Assembly: GCF_047123305.1 (NCBI RefSeq)
Contig: NZ_CP138918.1
Coordinates: 868,001-932,000 of the forward strand
Direction: 5' to 3'
DNA: 64,000 bases
DNA from: Thalassobius sp047123305
Lineage (GTDB): Bacteria; Pseudomonadota; Alphaproteobacteria; Rhodobacterales; Rhodobacteraceae
The position numbers were made by a program, and so were the translations under genes. This document shows positions 51,196-59,638 of this stretch, piece by piece. How positions within the stretch are numbered: the first letter of the stretch is position 1; every line of letters begins with the position of its first letter. The notes beneath the pieces are model-generated. The model was not told the DNA's origin. It did not search any database and saw nothing but the letters and a program-made list of their open reading frames with translations.

Positions 51196-52028
51196 GACGC
51201 GGCCTCCAGAAACTGGGCGGTCAGTTCGGCGGTAAAGACATGCATGGTGGCGCCGGTCATCCAGACGCCATCTTCGCGCCAGTCAATCCAGATGGTGCCG
51301 CCGTCCAATTCAATCTGCACCTTGCGCCCTATCAGGCCGCGCCGCGCCGCAGCCACCGCCGTTGCACAAGAGGACGAGCCAGAGGCCAAAGTCACCCCAA
51401 CGCCGCGTTCCCAGACCCGCATCCGCAGATGATCCTTTCCGATGACGCTGGCGAACTGCACATTTGTGCGCTCAGGGTAAAGCGGGTGATGTTCGGTCGC
51501 GGCGCCGCGCGCCTCCAGATCTACCGCTTCGGCATCCTCCACAAAGAAGGTGCAATGCGGATTGCCCATGCCGGTTGCCGTTGGGGTGCCCTCAATCGGC
51601 AGTTCCAACGTGTCCATCGCCTGCGCCAGCGGCACCTCATCCCACGTCAGCTGCGGTTGCCCCATATTGACCGAGGTCAGCCCGTCGCCGGCATCGCGTG
51701 CATAAAGGTCCCCACGATCCGTGGTCAGATGCAGCTCGGTTTTACCCGTCTCATCCATGATGTGACGTGCAATGCAGCGGGTGGCATTGCCACAGGCCGC
51801 CGAAGTCGATCCATCCGCGTTGTAAAACACCAGATGCGCATCGGCGTTGTCGCTTGCCTCGATCACCGCCAACTGGTCATAGCCCACACCCTTGCGCCGA
51901 TCGGCAATCGCAATCACCAGTGCCGCGGACAGCGGCACAGCACGCGTGCGGGCGTCCACGACAACAAAGTCGTTTCCCAGCCCGTGCATCTTCATAAAGG
52001 GCAAAGCGGTTTGGCGGTTCTGTTCCAT
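51192..52028 (-). CDS. dapF: Diaminopimelate epimerase with a substituted second active-site cysteine
   Basis: Interconverts LL- and meso-diaminopimelate for lysine and peptidoglycan. 278 residues. The first active-site cysteine is in SAACGNATRC. At the second site the usual ACGSGAC reads ASGSSSC, so the catalytic cysteine position holds Ser while the later Cys is kept. MKMHGLGNDF is the usual start block; the ATG at 52028 has AGGA before it, and internal Met codons at 12 and 14 are alternatives. Upstream of mtaB with a 4-bp overlap. Whether Ser is usual in this group I cannot tell. Confidence 0.92.
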   Translation of the reverse strand: MEQNRQTALPFMKMHGLGNDFVVVDARTRAVPLSAALVIAIADRRKGVGYDQLAVIEASDNADAHLVFYNADGSTSAACGNATRCIARHIMDETGKTELHLTTDRGDLYARDAGDGLTSVNMGQPQLTWDEVPLAQAMDTLELPIEGTPTATGMGNPHCTFFVEDAEAVDLEARGAATEHHPLYPERTNVQFASVIGKDHLRMRVWERGVGVTLASGSSSCATAVAAARRGLIGRKVQIELDGGTIWIDWREDGVWMTGATMHVFTAELTAQFLEAAS

Positions 52029-52298
52029 CGCGTTCCTATACGCCTGATTCCCCGATCAATCCAGATATGGCCCACGCAACCCCATCGCAAAGCCCCCATG
52101 CAGCGGTTGCAACGCCTAGTTTCCGCGTGCCTCCCGCCCCTTTAACCGCTCCCCTTACGCAAAAGCAGAGGTTTTTAAGGCGGTTTCAGAAGGTGGCTTT
52201 AGGGCCCTGAAAAAAGATTCAAAATTCTTCACAAAAATCTCCCGAATCCGCTTGACCCTCCGCGCCAGTCTATCTAGAAGCGCCCCACACGAGAGAGT
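52029..52298. other. Region between dapF and tRNA-Lys
   Basis: 270 bp with no coding sequence seen. It has an A/T-rich stretch (52200-52245) and the tRNA promoter at its end; the dapF promoter is also expected here. Confidence 0.5.
52252..52280 (+). promoter_or_regulatory. Likely promoter of tRNA-Lys
   Basis: TTGACC at 52252-52257 as -35. TCTAGAAG at 52273-52280 gives a -10-like element with 15-17 bp spacing, about 20 bp before the tRNA. Confidence 0.4.
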
Positions 52299-52374
52299 GG
52301 GCCGTTAGCTCAGTTGGTAGAGCAACTGACTTTTAATCAGTGGGTCGAAGGTTCGAATCCTTCACGGCTCACCA
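52299..52374 (+). tRNA. tRNA-Lys (anticodon UUU)
   Basis: 76 nt with an encoded CCA end. Acceptor stem GGGCCGT pairs with ACGGCTC (one G-U pair). D-arm GCTCAGTTGGTAGAGC, anticodon arm CTGACTTTTAATCAG with TTT at the loop centre, and T-arm with GGTTCGAATCC are all in place. I see no integrase or duplicated 3' end near it. Confidence 0.97.
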
Positions 52375-52458
52375 CTTTCCTCACAAACCCTGGCGGCAAC
52401 GCCGGGGTTTTGTGGTTTTGGGGCCTGTGTTTTCTGCAGATTTTGCGTCGGCGGCGGA

Positions 52459-52926
52459 TCAGCGCTTCAGCAAAGAACCCAGCAAAGCCCCCGTAAAACG
52501 CAATTCGCTTGGCAGGTAGCCCGAGGACTTGGGCAGATCATCCGCATGGTCCTGCTGTCGTTTGTCATAGAAGATGTGAAATCCCGGATCCGGCAGCGCT
52601 GCCGGATCTGCAAAGGTCTGAACCGGAAACAGATAGACCTGTGGCATCAGCGGTAGGTTCAATCGTTCAATCGCCACACCATCACAGGAGGCGCAGCGTC
52701 CCCGGCTGACGATGGGCGGCTGGCGGTGGCTGCGATAGGCGATGTTTTCGACCCCTTCCAGCAACACATCGCGCGCCCGCACCGCCACCACATCGCCGTA
52801 AGGGGCCGCATTGAAACGTTGACAGATGGTACAATGGCACAGGGCGCGAAACAGCACCGGGCCGGTGAGGTCAAATGAGACTTTTTGGCAGCTGCAGCCG
52901 CCGTGTGGGTGGTCTGAAAGGGGCAT
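52459..52926 (-). CDS. GFA family protein, second copy
   Basis: 155 residues with the zinc-binding cysteine pattern of the GFA/CENP-V fold: GGCSCQKVSF, LCHCTICQRF and RCASCDG. It is only distantly like the GFA protein at 26336-26719. The ATG at 52924-52926 follows AGGAGA. The frame's longer version to 53010 is not needed. It is the last gene of a minus-strand series after the flavoprotein and MscS genes. Role unknown. Confidence 0.82.
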   Translation of the reverse strand: MPLSDHPHGGCSCQKVSFDLTGPVLFRALCHCTICQRFNAAPYGDVVAVRARDVLLEGVENIAYRSHRQPPIVSRGRCASCDGVAIERLNLPLMPQVYLFPVQTFADPAALPDPGFHIFYDKRQQDHADDLPKSSGYLPSELRFTGALLGSLLKR

Positions 52927-52949
52927 GCGGTCTCCTTTTGGAGAAGAGC

Positions 52950-54134
52950 TTAGCCTGTTGTGTCCATTTGGCCAGACGTCATCGCCTTGGCGGCGGCAAT
53001 CCCTGCCCATCGCCCCGTCGCCAGACAGGCGGTCAGCAGATACCCCCCTGTCGGGGCTTCCCAGTCCAGCATTTCTCCGGCGGCATAGACGGCTGGCATC
53101 GCCTTTAGCTGCAAACCGTCATCCAAGGCCGACAGTCGCAATCCGCCGGCGGTTGAGATTGCTTCATCCATTGGCCGCGGGCCCTGCAAGGGCACAGGTA
53201 GAGCTTTCAGCACAGGCGCCAAATCCACCGGCGAAGGGCGGGCGCATTTCATCACCAATGCCAGTTTGGCGGCGTCCAGCCGCGCCCCTTTGCGCAGACG
53301 GTTTTTGGTGCTTTGTTTCTTCCCAACAGCGGCCAAGCGGTCACGCAGCTGCGCCTCAGACAGGTCTGGCACCAGATCCAGATGCAGTTTTGCACCTTCA
53401 CGCAGGGCACGGGACACCGCATAGATGCCGCCGCCCTCAATCCCACGTTCGGACAGCACACATTCAGCCCGCACCTGCTGGTCGCCTGCCTTCAGAACAA
53501 TGTTCTTCAGCGGCTGGCCGAAATGTGGCTGCATATGTGTGGACCACGCCACCTCAAAACCCATATTAGCCGGTTGAAACGGCGCAGTTTCCGGCAGCCA
53601 TTCGGCCCAGGCCCCGTCTGACCCCAACCGCGCCCAACTGGCCCCGCCACAGGCCAGAACAGTGACGGCAGGCGATAATGTCTGCGGCCCTTGCGGCGTT
53701 TCGAAATCAAACCGGGCCGCTTCCACTGACCAACCGGTCCAACGCCAGCGCGTGCGGACCTCTACCCCATAACCATCCAGCCGCAGCAACCAGGCCCGCA
53801 ACAAGGGCGAGGCCTTCATCACCTCAGGAAACACCCGCCCAGAGGATCCGGTAAACAGGGGCTGCCCCAACCCCTCAGCCCAGGTCTGCACCTGCGCAGG
53901 GCCAAAGTCTGCCAGCATCGGACGTAACCAATCCGCAGCCGCACCATAGGCGGCCAGGAAATCTTCGGATGGTTCGTCCTTGGTCAGGTTCAATCCGGAT
54001 TTACCTGCCATCAGAAACTTGCGCGCGACCGACGGTTTGGCCTCGACCACCACAACCTTGTGACCGGCGCGGCCCAACTCCTCTGCGGCCATCAAGCCCG
54101 CAGGGCCGGCTCCAATGACCAGCGCAAAACTCAT
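52950..54134 (-). CDS. TIGR03862/HI0933-like flavoprotein
   Basis: 394 residues. The FAD dinucleotide-binding motif GAGPAGLMAAEELGRAG opens the protein, and VARKFLMAGKSGLNLTK is the family's second block; near the end comes VYAAGEMLDWEAPTGGYLL. NAD(P)/FAD-dependent oxidoreductases of this group (BaiN-like) have no agreed role in proteobacteria. Overlaps the end of the MscS gene by 4 bp, so the two are co-transcribed. Confidence 0.88.
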   Translation of the reverse strand: MSFALVIGAGPAGLMAAEELGRAGHKVVVVEAKPSVARKFLMAGKSGLNLTKDEPSEDFLAAYGAAADWLRPMLADFGPAQVQTWAEGLGQPLFTGSSGRVFPEVMKASPLLRAWLLRLDGYGVEVRTRWRWTGWSVEAARFDFETPQGPQTLSPAVTVLACGGASWARLGSDGAWAEWLPETAPFQPANMGFEVAWSTHMQPHFGQPLKNIVLKAGDQQVRAECVLSERGIEGGGIYAVSRALREGAKLHLDLVPDLSEAQLRDRLAAVGKKQSTKNRLRKGARLDAAKLALVMKCARPSPVDLAPVLKALPVPLQGPRPMDEAISTAGGLRLSALDDGLQLKAMPAVYAAGEMLDWEAPTGGYLLTACLATGRWAGIAAAKAMTSGQMDTTG

Positions 54135-55453
54135 GGCAGGGCCCCGCCTTTGATCTCAACCACACGATGCGGGTAGGGGATTTCGATGCCTGCGTCTTTC
54201 AGGGCGTTCCAGACGGCAAAGAGCACCTTCGGGGTGTATTTGTTGCGGCCATCGTCGATGCCGTTGACCCAGAACTCCACCGCAAAGTCTATGCCGCTGT
54301 CGCCAAAGCCGCGCAGCTCGCAGTCCGGTCCATCAGGGTCATCCAGCACAAAGTCCAGTTTTGCCACCGCAGCCTCGATGATCTCGGGCACTTTGTTGAT
54401 GTCGGTGTCATAGCTGACCGAAAACGGCGCCTCATATCGGTTGGCGCTGCCCTGATCGGAATAGTTGACCACACGGGTGGTGATGAAATCCTCGTTCGGC
54501 ACCACAATCCAGCGGCCATCATAGGTTTCCAAAATCGCGGCCCGCGCGGTCATCTTGACAATGGTGCCCGCCTCACCGCCATCCAGCTCAACATAGTCAC
54601 CGACGGTGGCCTGCCCTTCTAGCAGCAGAATCACGCCAGAGATGAAGTTTGATGCGATCTTCTGCAAACCAAAGCCCAGACCCACACCAATGGCACCGGT
54701 CAGCACCGCAAGTGAGGTCAGCGGGATACCCATGATGTTCATGAACACCAGGAAGGCGACGCCGAAAATGCCGATTTCGGCCGCTTTGGCTGCCAGCTGC
54801 CGGGTGGCAGGGCGCATCGCCTCTTGTTTCTGGATCAGGCTTGAGGACTGATCGTTCGACCACCGGCCCAGCCAGAAAATAATGCCGCCGACAATCACAA
54901 ACCGCAGCAGATCCAGCAGTGAGAAGGACAGGTTGCCCAGCGGCACCACCGTGCCATCCAGCCGGGCCGAGGCAAACTCCAACAGACCCAGCGCATAGAT
55001 CGCCGCAATGGGCACCAACACATAGCGACCCAGCAGGTTGAACAACGGATCCTTGATGATGTCGCGCACCATCGCCCGCACCGCCACAAACAGGAACAGA
55101 CGTTTGCCAAAAGCAATCACGGCCCCGCTGTCAAACAGCGACCGCACCACACTTTCGCCCAAACTGGTAAAGACAAAGGCCAGTAGCGGTAGCAGCAAGG
55201 GCAGGAACTGCCGCAGGAACAGACGTGCTTTGTCCAGATAGCTGGCCGCCGCCTCTGGGCTCAGCCATTTGGTCAGGAAGGGCTGCAACCGTTTGTTGGC
55301 AAACCGTGCCCCGAACCAGGCCACCATCAACAGCGCAAACTGCGACCAGGCGGCAGGCGACAACAGCCAACCCTGCGCCAGTTCCCAGGCCTGCAGCAAA
55401 AGCCCATAGGCCTGCTGCACAATCTGCGGCTGGCCGCTTACATCAAAATTCAT
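54131..55453 (-). CDS. MscS-family mechanosensitive channel
   Basis: 440 residues. About five N-terminal membrane segments precede the conserved MscS pore helix and beta domain: PLTSLAVLTGAIGVGLGFGLQKIASNFISGVILLLEGQATVGDYVEL (read in parts, about 245-290), then the cytosolic vestibule (about 295-435). Opens on membrane tension to release solutes in hypo-osmotic shock. The ATG at 55451-55453 follows GGGGC; a TTG three codons earlier is less likely. First gene of a unit with the flavoprotein gene. Confidence 0.88.
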   Translation of the reverse strand: MNFDVSGQPQIVQQAYGLLLQAWELAQGWLLSPAAWSQFALLMVAWFGARFANKRLQPFLTKWLSPEAAASYLDKARLFLRQFLPLLLPLLAFVFTSLGESVVRSLFDSGAVIAFGKRLFLFVAVRAMVRDIIKDPLFNLLGRYVLVPIAAIYALGLLEFASARLDGTVVPLGNLSFSLLDLLRFVIVGGIIFWLGRWSNDQSSSLIQKQEAMRPATRQLAAKAAEIGIFGVAFLVFMNIMGIPLTSLAVLTGAIGVGLGFGLQKIASNFISGVILLLEGQATVGDYVELDGGEAGTIVKMTARAAILETYDGRWIVVPNEDFITTRVVNYSDQGSANRYEAPFSVSYDTDINKVPEIIEAAVAKLDFVLDDPDGPDCELRGFGDSGIDFAVEFWVNGIDDGRNKYTPKVLFAVWNALKDAGIEIPYPHRVVEIKGGALP

Positions 55454-55541
55454 TTGCCCCAAGCCCCCGAAACACTGTCAAAATACCTTATCTCTCTCTT
55501 GCCGCGCCTCGGCGGACAGAACAAGCCGGAAGATGTGAATC

Positions 55542-55841
55542 ATGCCCGATGCCCCACCAATCTGTCCGCTTTGCCTGCGCGAGATACCGCCAGAAGTGCC
55601 GCAAAGCCGTCACCACCTGACGCCAAAGTTGAAAGGTGGCAAAGGCGGCCCCACCGTTTTGCTGCACCACATCTGTCACAAAGAAATTCACGCCACCTTG
55701 AGCGAGGCCGAAATCGCCCGCAGCTATGCCACCATTGACGCGCTGCGCGGCCATCCGCATTTGGCCAAATTCTTCGGCTGGGTTGCAAAACGCCCGCCTG
55801 ATTTCAACGCCCGCAGCACAGGCAATCGGCGCGGTCGCTGA
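55542..55841 (+). CDS. Small HNH-type endonuclease-like protein
   Basis: 99 residues. The zinc-ribbon pair CPLC opens it and HHLTPKLKGGKGGPTVLLHHICHKEIH carries the HNH-like histidines with the second cysteine (about 24-50). HNH proteins cut or bind DNA; such small stand-alone forms are common in this family and their target is unknown. No restriction or phage genes are near it. Starts 88 bp from the divergent MscS gene. Confidence 0.75.
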   Translation: MPDAPPICPLCLREIPPEVPQSRHHLTPKLKGGKGGPTVLLHHICHKEIHATLSEAEIARSYATIDALRGHPHLAKFFGWVAKRPPDFNARSTGNRRGR

Positions 55842-55920
55842 CGGGGGACTGAGGGCAGACGCCGCGCCTTTTCATCTTGCCCCAAATACTCAAAAAAGCC
55901 CGCCCGCCCCCTGCGTGAGG

Positions 55921-56481
55921 TCAGAAACGGCAGTGCTTCAACCGCGCCTGCACTGAGGCGGTGGTTTCCTCATCCCGAGCGCGTTCAAGGATCTTCATCA
56001 CCCGCATCCGCAGATCCGCATGGGTCGTTGCCAGCTGGTTCGCCCCAGCATAGGCCCAAGCCCGCACCATCGCGCGTTTGCTGCCCAGCGCGGTAAAGAC
56101 CAGCCCCTGCGCCGGTTGGCGCAGATCCCCTGCCAGATCCAGACGTGGCAGGACCTGCAGCAGATGCAGCTGTGTTGGCCAGCGGGGGGAATGGGTTGCG
56201 GCCTCCAGCGCGTCGGACAGGTCGGGCAGATCAGCCACCTTGGTCCCGTTCTCCAGCGCGTGCTTCAGCAGCCAGGTGGCCCCGTCCGACAGGTCGTCTT
56301 CGGCGATGTAGTCGACAAGTTTATCAAGGTAGTCCTCATCCGCCGCCGACAATTGATCATGAACTTCGACAATATCGGCTTTGGATTTGCCATCCCAAGC
56401 TTCAATTGCCTCGGCCAGAGCGTCTTCAAACGCCAGCCCGTCTTCTTCCCAGTTGCGCCAGTCGTCTTCGATGTCAGACAT
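55921..56481 (-). CDS. Acidic helical protein of unknown function
   Basis: 186 residues, strongly acidic at the N-terminus (SDIEDDWRNWEEDGLAFEDALAEAIEAW) and helical throughout. The middle (about 60-175) has repeating helix pairs that look like HEAT-type repeats (VRAWAYAGANQLA, MRVMKILERARDEETTASVQARLK). The ATG shares one base with the stop of the crotonase gene, so it is made from the SDR-crotonase operon. I do not recognise a family. Protein binding is a possible role from the repeats. Confidence 0.65.
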   Translation of the reverse strand: MSDIEDDWRNWEEDGLAFEDALAEAIEAWDGKSKADIVEVHDQLSAADEDYLDKLVDYIAEDDLSDGATWLLKHALENGTKVADLPDLSDALEAATHSPRWPTQLHLLQVLPRLDLAGDLRQPAQGLVFTALGSKRAMVRAWAYAGANQLATTHADLRMRVMKILERARDEETTASVQARLKHCRF

Positions 56482-57107
56482 CAGCGCGCCTTCCCACCCG
56501 CGCCGTTACACATCTCTTTGATGGCGCGGGCAATGTCGGGATCCGCGTTCAACGTGTCCTCCGCGATTTCCCGCGCGGCAGAGACAACGTCATCTTCCAC
56601 AATGCGGTCGATCAGACCAAACCGCAGGGCCTCATTGGCGGCAATCTTCTGGCCGCCCATCAGGATCAGCTTGGTCCGCGCCGGCCCAATCAGCGCCGCC
56701 ATACGGGCGGGATCGGACGGTTGCGGGCGATAGCCAAGTTTCATTACCGGATAGAAGAATTTAGCCCCCGGCACGGCAATCCGCAGATCACAAGCCAGCG
56801 CCATGCCATTTGCGCCGCCGGCCAAAGTGCCGTTCAACGCCGCGATGGTTAGACCCGGCAGTGCCGCAATGGCACCGGACAGACGTTCCCACAGATCCGA
56901 GATGGCCAGGCCAGCCTTGGCCTCTTCCAGATCGGCCCCAGCGGAAAACACCTTACCCGCACCGGTCAGGATCAGGACGGGCACATCGCCCGCCCCTTCC
57001 GCGATCTCGCACAGGCGTTCCAGCATCTCTGCCGTCAACGAATTGGCCTTCTCAGGACGGTTGATCGTCACAATGCGGCAGCCGTCCTGATCGATGACCT
57101 CGATCAT
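56481..57107 (-). CDS. Crotonase-fold (enoyl-CoA hydratase/isomerase family) protein lacking the usual catalytic glutamates
   Basis: 208 residues, shorter than typical hydratases (about 255-260). The oxyanion-hole blocks SAGADL and AGGANGMALACD are kept. At the two positions of the catalytic Glu pair in rat hydratase (144 and 164) the sequence has Val (PVMKLGY) and Leu (RTKLILMGG); the alignment has no gaps between GANG and the second site. So a hydratase reaction is unlikely, and another CoA-ester reaction or binding role is more likely. Overlaps the SDR gene's end by 4 bp and the next gene by 1 bp. Confidence 0.85.
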   Translation of the reverse strand: MIEVIDQDGCRIVTINRPEKANSLTAEMLERLCEIAEGAGDVPVLILTGAGKVFSAGADLEEAKAGLAISDLWERLSGAIAALPGLTIAALNGTLAGGANGMALACDLRIAVPGAKFFYPVMKLGYRPQPSDPARMAALIGPARTKLILMGGQKIAANEALRFGLIDRIVEDDVVSAAREIAEDTLNADPDIARAIKEMCNGAGGKAR

Positions 57108-57853
57108 ACCAGCCCCACCGCCTTGCGCACGGCCTCATCGCGCAGGCTGACCTCTTGGCCCATCAGATCGTCACCGGCTGCGCCACACATCCACATCAGG
57201 CAGCGTGCGGGCCAATCGGCGGGGATGTGATCTTCCCAGTTCAACTGCGAAACGGCGTTGATGCCGCTGGCTTTGATTTCTTTCTGCATCTGGGTGGCCA
57301 CAGTGCCCGGCGACAAGCCCATGATACGGATGCCCTTGCCACGGTATTCCAGATCGGCGCAGCGGGTCAGCATTGCCGCCCCAGCTTTCGAGGTGCAGTA
57401 AGCGCTCCAGCCTTCCAATGCGTTATGGGCCGCGCCTGACGAAATCGTGATGATTGTGCCGCCACCAGCCTTCTCCATCACCGGCAGGGCCGCATGCATC
57501 CCGTTGAACACGCCCTTGATGTTTATGTCGATCACCGATCCCCAGCCTTCGGGCGTGACCGAAGAGAGCGGCCCGATGGGCTCAATAACCCCGGCGTTGT
57601 TGATCAGAATGTCGAGGCTGCCAAAGGCATCAACGGCCTTGGCAATTGCACCCTGCATATCAGCGTAACTAGCCACATCACCGGTCAGCGCCATTGCGCC
57701 GATCTCTTCGGCGATGGCAGCAATCCGGTCACCGCTGCGTGCCATCATCACCACGTTGGCACCCGCTTCTGCATATAGGCGGGAAGCCGCCTCGCCAATG
57801 CCGCGAGAAGCGCCCGTGATCAATACGGTCTTGTTCTTGAATTCAGCCATCAT
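57104..57853 (-). CDS. Short-chain dehydrogenase/reductase
   Basis: 249 residues, classical SDR. Cofactor motif TGASRGIGEA near residue 14 and NNAGV near 90; the catalytic Ser in ISSGAA, Tyr and Lys in YCTSKAG. NAD(P)-dependent oxidation or reduction of a hydroxy or keto compound. Two Met codons begin the frame (57853, 57850). First gene of a three-gene overlapping operon with the crotonase-fold protein and the acidic protein, which points to a CoA-thioester or acyl pathway. Confidence 0.9.
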   Translation of the reverse strand: MMAEFKNKTVLITGASRGIGEAASRLYAEAGANVVMMARSGDRIAAIAEEIGAMALTGDVASYADMQGAIAKAVDAFGSLDILINNAGVIEPIGPLSSVTPEGWGSVIDINIKGVFNGMHAALPVMEKAGGGTIITISSGAAHNALEGWSAYCTSKAGAAMLTRCADLEYRGKGIRIMGLSPGTVATQMQKEIKASGINAVSQLNWEDHIPADWPARCLMWMCGAAGDDLMGQEVSLRDEAVRKAVGLV

Positions 57854-57980
57854 TAACTCCCTTGCTAACCCCCAGTGGTAACCACGTCCGGGTCAAGGGT
57901 CCAGAGTGCAAGACCTTGACCAGACTCACTTAAAGGCAGAAGCTACTGCCAATTATTTTTGCAACAGAAAGGCCCTTTTC

Positions 57981-59492
57981 ATGAAATCCACTCTGACAAA
58001 ACACTCCCCGATTGTTGCGGCCCTGCTGCTTGGGACCACCGCCGCCTCTGCCGATGTGACCCCCCAGCAGGTCTGGGAAAACTGGCTCGCCCAGATGGAA
58101 CCCTTCGGCTATGAAATCACCGCAACAGAAACCCAGCAGGGCAATGATCTGAAAATCTCGGATCTGGTGATGAACATCGACATCCCCGAGGAAGACGCAA
58201 CCGCCGAAATGACCATGCCCGGCTTTACCTTTGTTGACAAAGGTGACGGCACCGTCGCGCTGGAAATGCCCGCGAACTATCCGATGGTGATCAAATTTGC
58301 CGACGAATACGATTCCGGTGAAGTGAAGATCAACTACAACACCGTGGGCCTCAGCATGGTTGCCTCGGGTGAGCCGGGGGCGATCAACTACGCCTATTCC
58401 GCAGCCTCGGTGGAAATGTCGCTGGACGGGATCGTGGCCGAAGGCGAAGCGATCGATTTGGGGGAGATCAGCATGTCGCTGATCAACGCCCAGGGCAACT
58501 CGCTGATCTCAGGAGAAGAGCTGGTAAACTCCGATCAGGATTTCAGCGCAGATCAGCTGGTCATGAATGTGGATGTGCAGGATCCCGAAGGCAGCGGCGA
58601 AGGGGCCAAGCTGAACCTGACCTTCAATGATGTGAACTTCGAGAGCATTTCCGCCTTCCCATTGGCAATGGATCCCGAAGACTTCGGCAAAGCGATGGCG
58701 GACGGTCTGGCCTTCGATTTTGGATTTGCACATGACGGTCTGGAAGCCGCCTTTGACACCAACATCGATGGCGAACGCATGTCCGGCACCCAAAGCGCGG
58801 CAAGCGGCAACTTCGGGTTTGCTTTCGATTCTGCCGGCTTCTCGCTGGTTCAGAATTCCTATGACACCAGCGTTTCGATGCAGGTGCCAGAGGTGCCTTT
58901 CCCAGTGTCCTACGAACTGGGCGAAACCGCGATTCAGCTGGACGTCCCGCTGGCCCAATCCGAAGAAGAGCAGGACTTCAAACTGGCGGTGACCATCGGT
59001 GAACTGGCGGTACCGGATATGCTGTGGTCGATCGCCGACCCAACCGGCCAACTGCCGCGGGATCCGGCAACCGTCAGCTTTGACGTGACCGGCACTGTGA
59101 AAATCATGGCCAACATCTTTGATCCCGAAGCGATGATGATGATGGACGGCGAGCCGGGCGAACTGCATTCGGTTTCGATCAACGACATCCATGTCAGCAT
59201 GGTCGGTGCCGAGCTGAACGGCAGCGGCGCATTCACCTTCGACAACAGCGACCTGCAGAGCTTTGACGGCCTGCCGCGTCCGGAAGGCTCGGTTGAGCTT
59301 TACCTGACCGGTGCCAATGCGCTGATGGACAAGGCTGTTGCGATGGGCATGGCCTCAGAAGAAGACGTGATGGGCGCGCGCATGATGATGGGCATGTTCA
59401 CCGTTCCCGGTGAAGGCGAAGACAGCCTGCAGTCCACCATTGAGGTCAACGCTGAAGGCCACGTCATGGCCAACGGCATGCGCCTGAAATAA
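57981..59492 (+). CDS. DUF2125 exported protein
   Basis: 503 residues. A signal peptide (about 1-25, ending AASAD) is followed by long beta-rich repeats and the DUF2125 pattern, with many acidic residues, no cysteine-rich sites, and no transmembrane segments after the signal. DUF2125 proteins are exported proteins of unknown function common in alphaproteobacteria; they are thought to bind lipid or polymer but no role is established to my knowledge. ATG at 57981 follows GAAAGG; an upstream in-frame start (57906) would precede the signal peptide. Ends with a terminator. Confidence 0.85.
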   Translation: MKSTLTKHSPIVAALLLGTTAASADVTPQQVWENWLAQMEPFGYEITATETQQGNDLKISDLVMNIDIPEEDATAEMTMPGFTFVDKGDGTVALEMPANYPMVIKFADEYDSGEVKINYNTVGLSMVASGEPGAINYAYSAASVEMSLDGIVAEGEAIDLGEISMSLINAQGNSLISGEELVNSDQDFSADQLVMNVDVQDPEGSGEGAKLNLTFNDVNFESISAFPLAMDPEDFGKAMADGLAFDFGFAHDGLEAAFDTNIDGERMSGTQSAASGNFGFAFDSAGFSLVQNSYDTSVSMQVPEVPFPVSYELGETAIQLDVPLAQSEEEQDFKLAVTIGELAVPDMLWSIADPTGQLPRDPATVSFDVTGTVKIMANIFDPEAMMMMDGEPGELHSVSINDIHVSMVGAELNGSGAFTFDNSDLQSFDGLPRPEGSVELYLTGANALMDKAVAMGMASEEDVMGARMMMGMFTVPGEGEDSLQSTIEVNAEGHVMANGMRLK

Positions 59493-59513
59493 GCGCTGCT
59501 TCAATCAATCCAG

Positions 59514-59540
59514 AAAGGCCGGGGATTCCCCGGCCTTTTT
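59514..59540 (+). terminator. Terminator of the DUF2125 gene
   Basis: Perfect 11-bp stem, AAAGGCCGGGG (59514-59524) and CCCCGGCCTTT (59528-59538), with an ATT loop and a TT tail. Confidence 0.9.
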
Positions 59541-59638
59541 CGTTTCCCCCTCGGGTTTTATCGCTTCTTTTGCCGCAAAACTTGCACCCGTGGCCATCGC
59601 GGTCTACCTCAGAGGGATAATCAGTTGAGAGGCTACCG

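Noticed and set aside
52299..52374. tRNA-Lys as an integration site of a genomic island
   Set aside because: No integrase follows and no copy of the tRNA 3' end is found downstream in the window.
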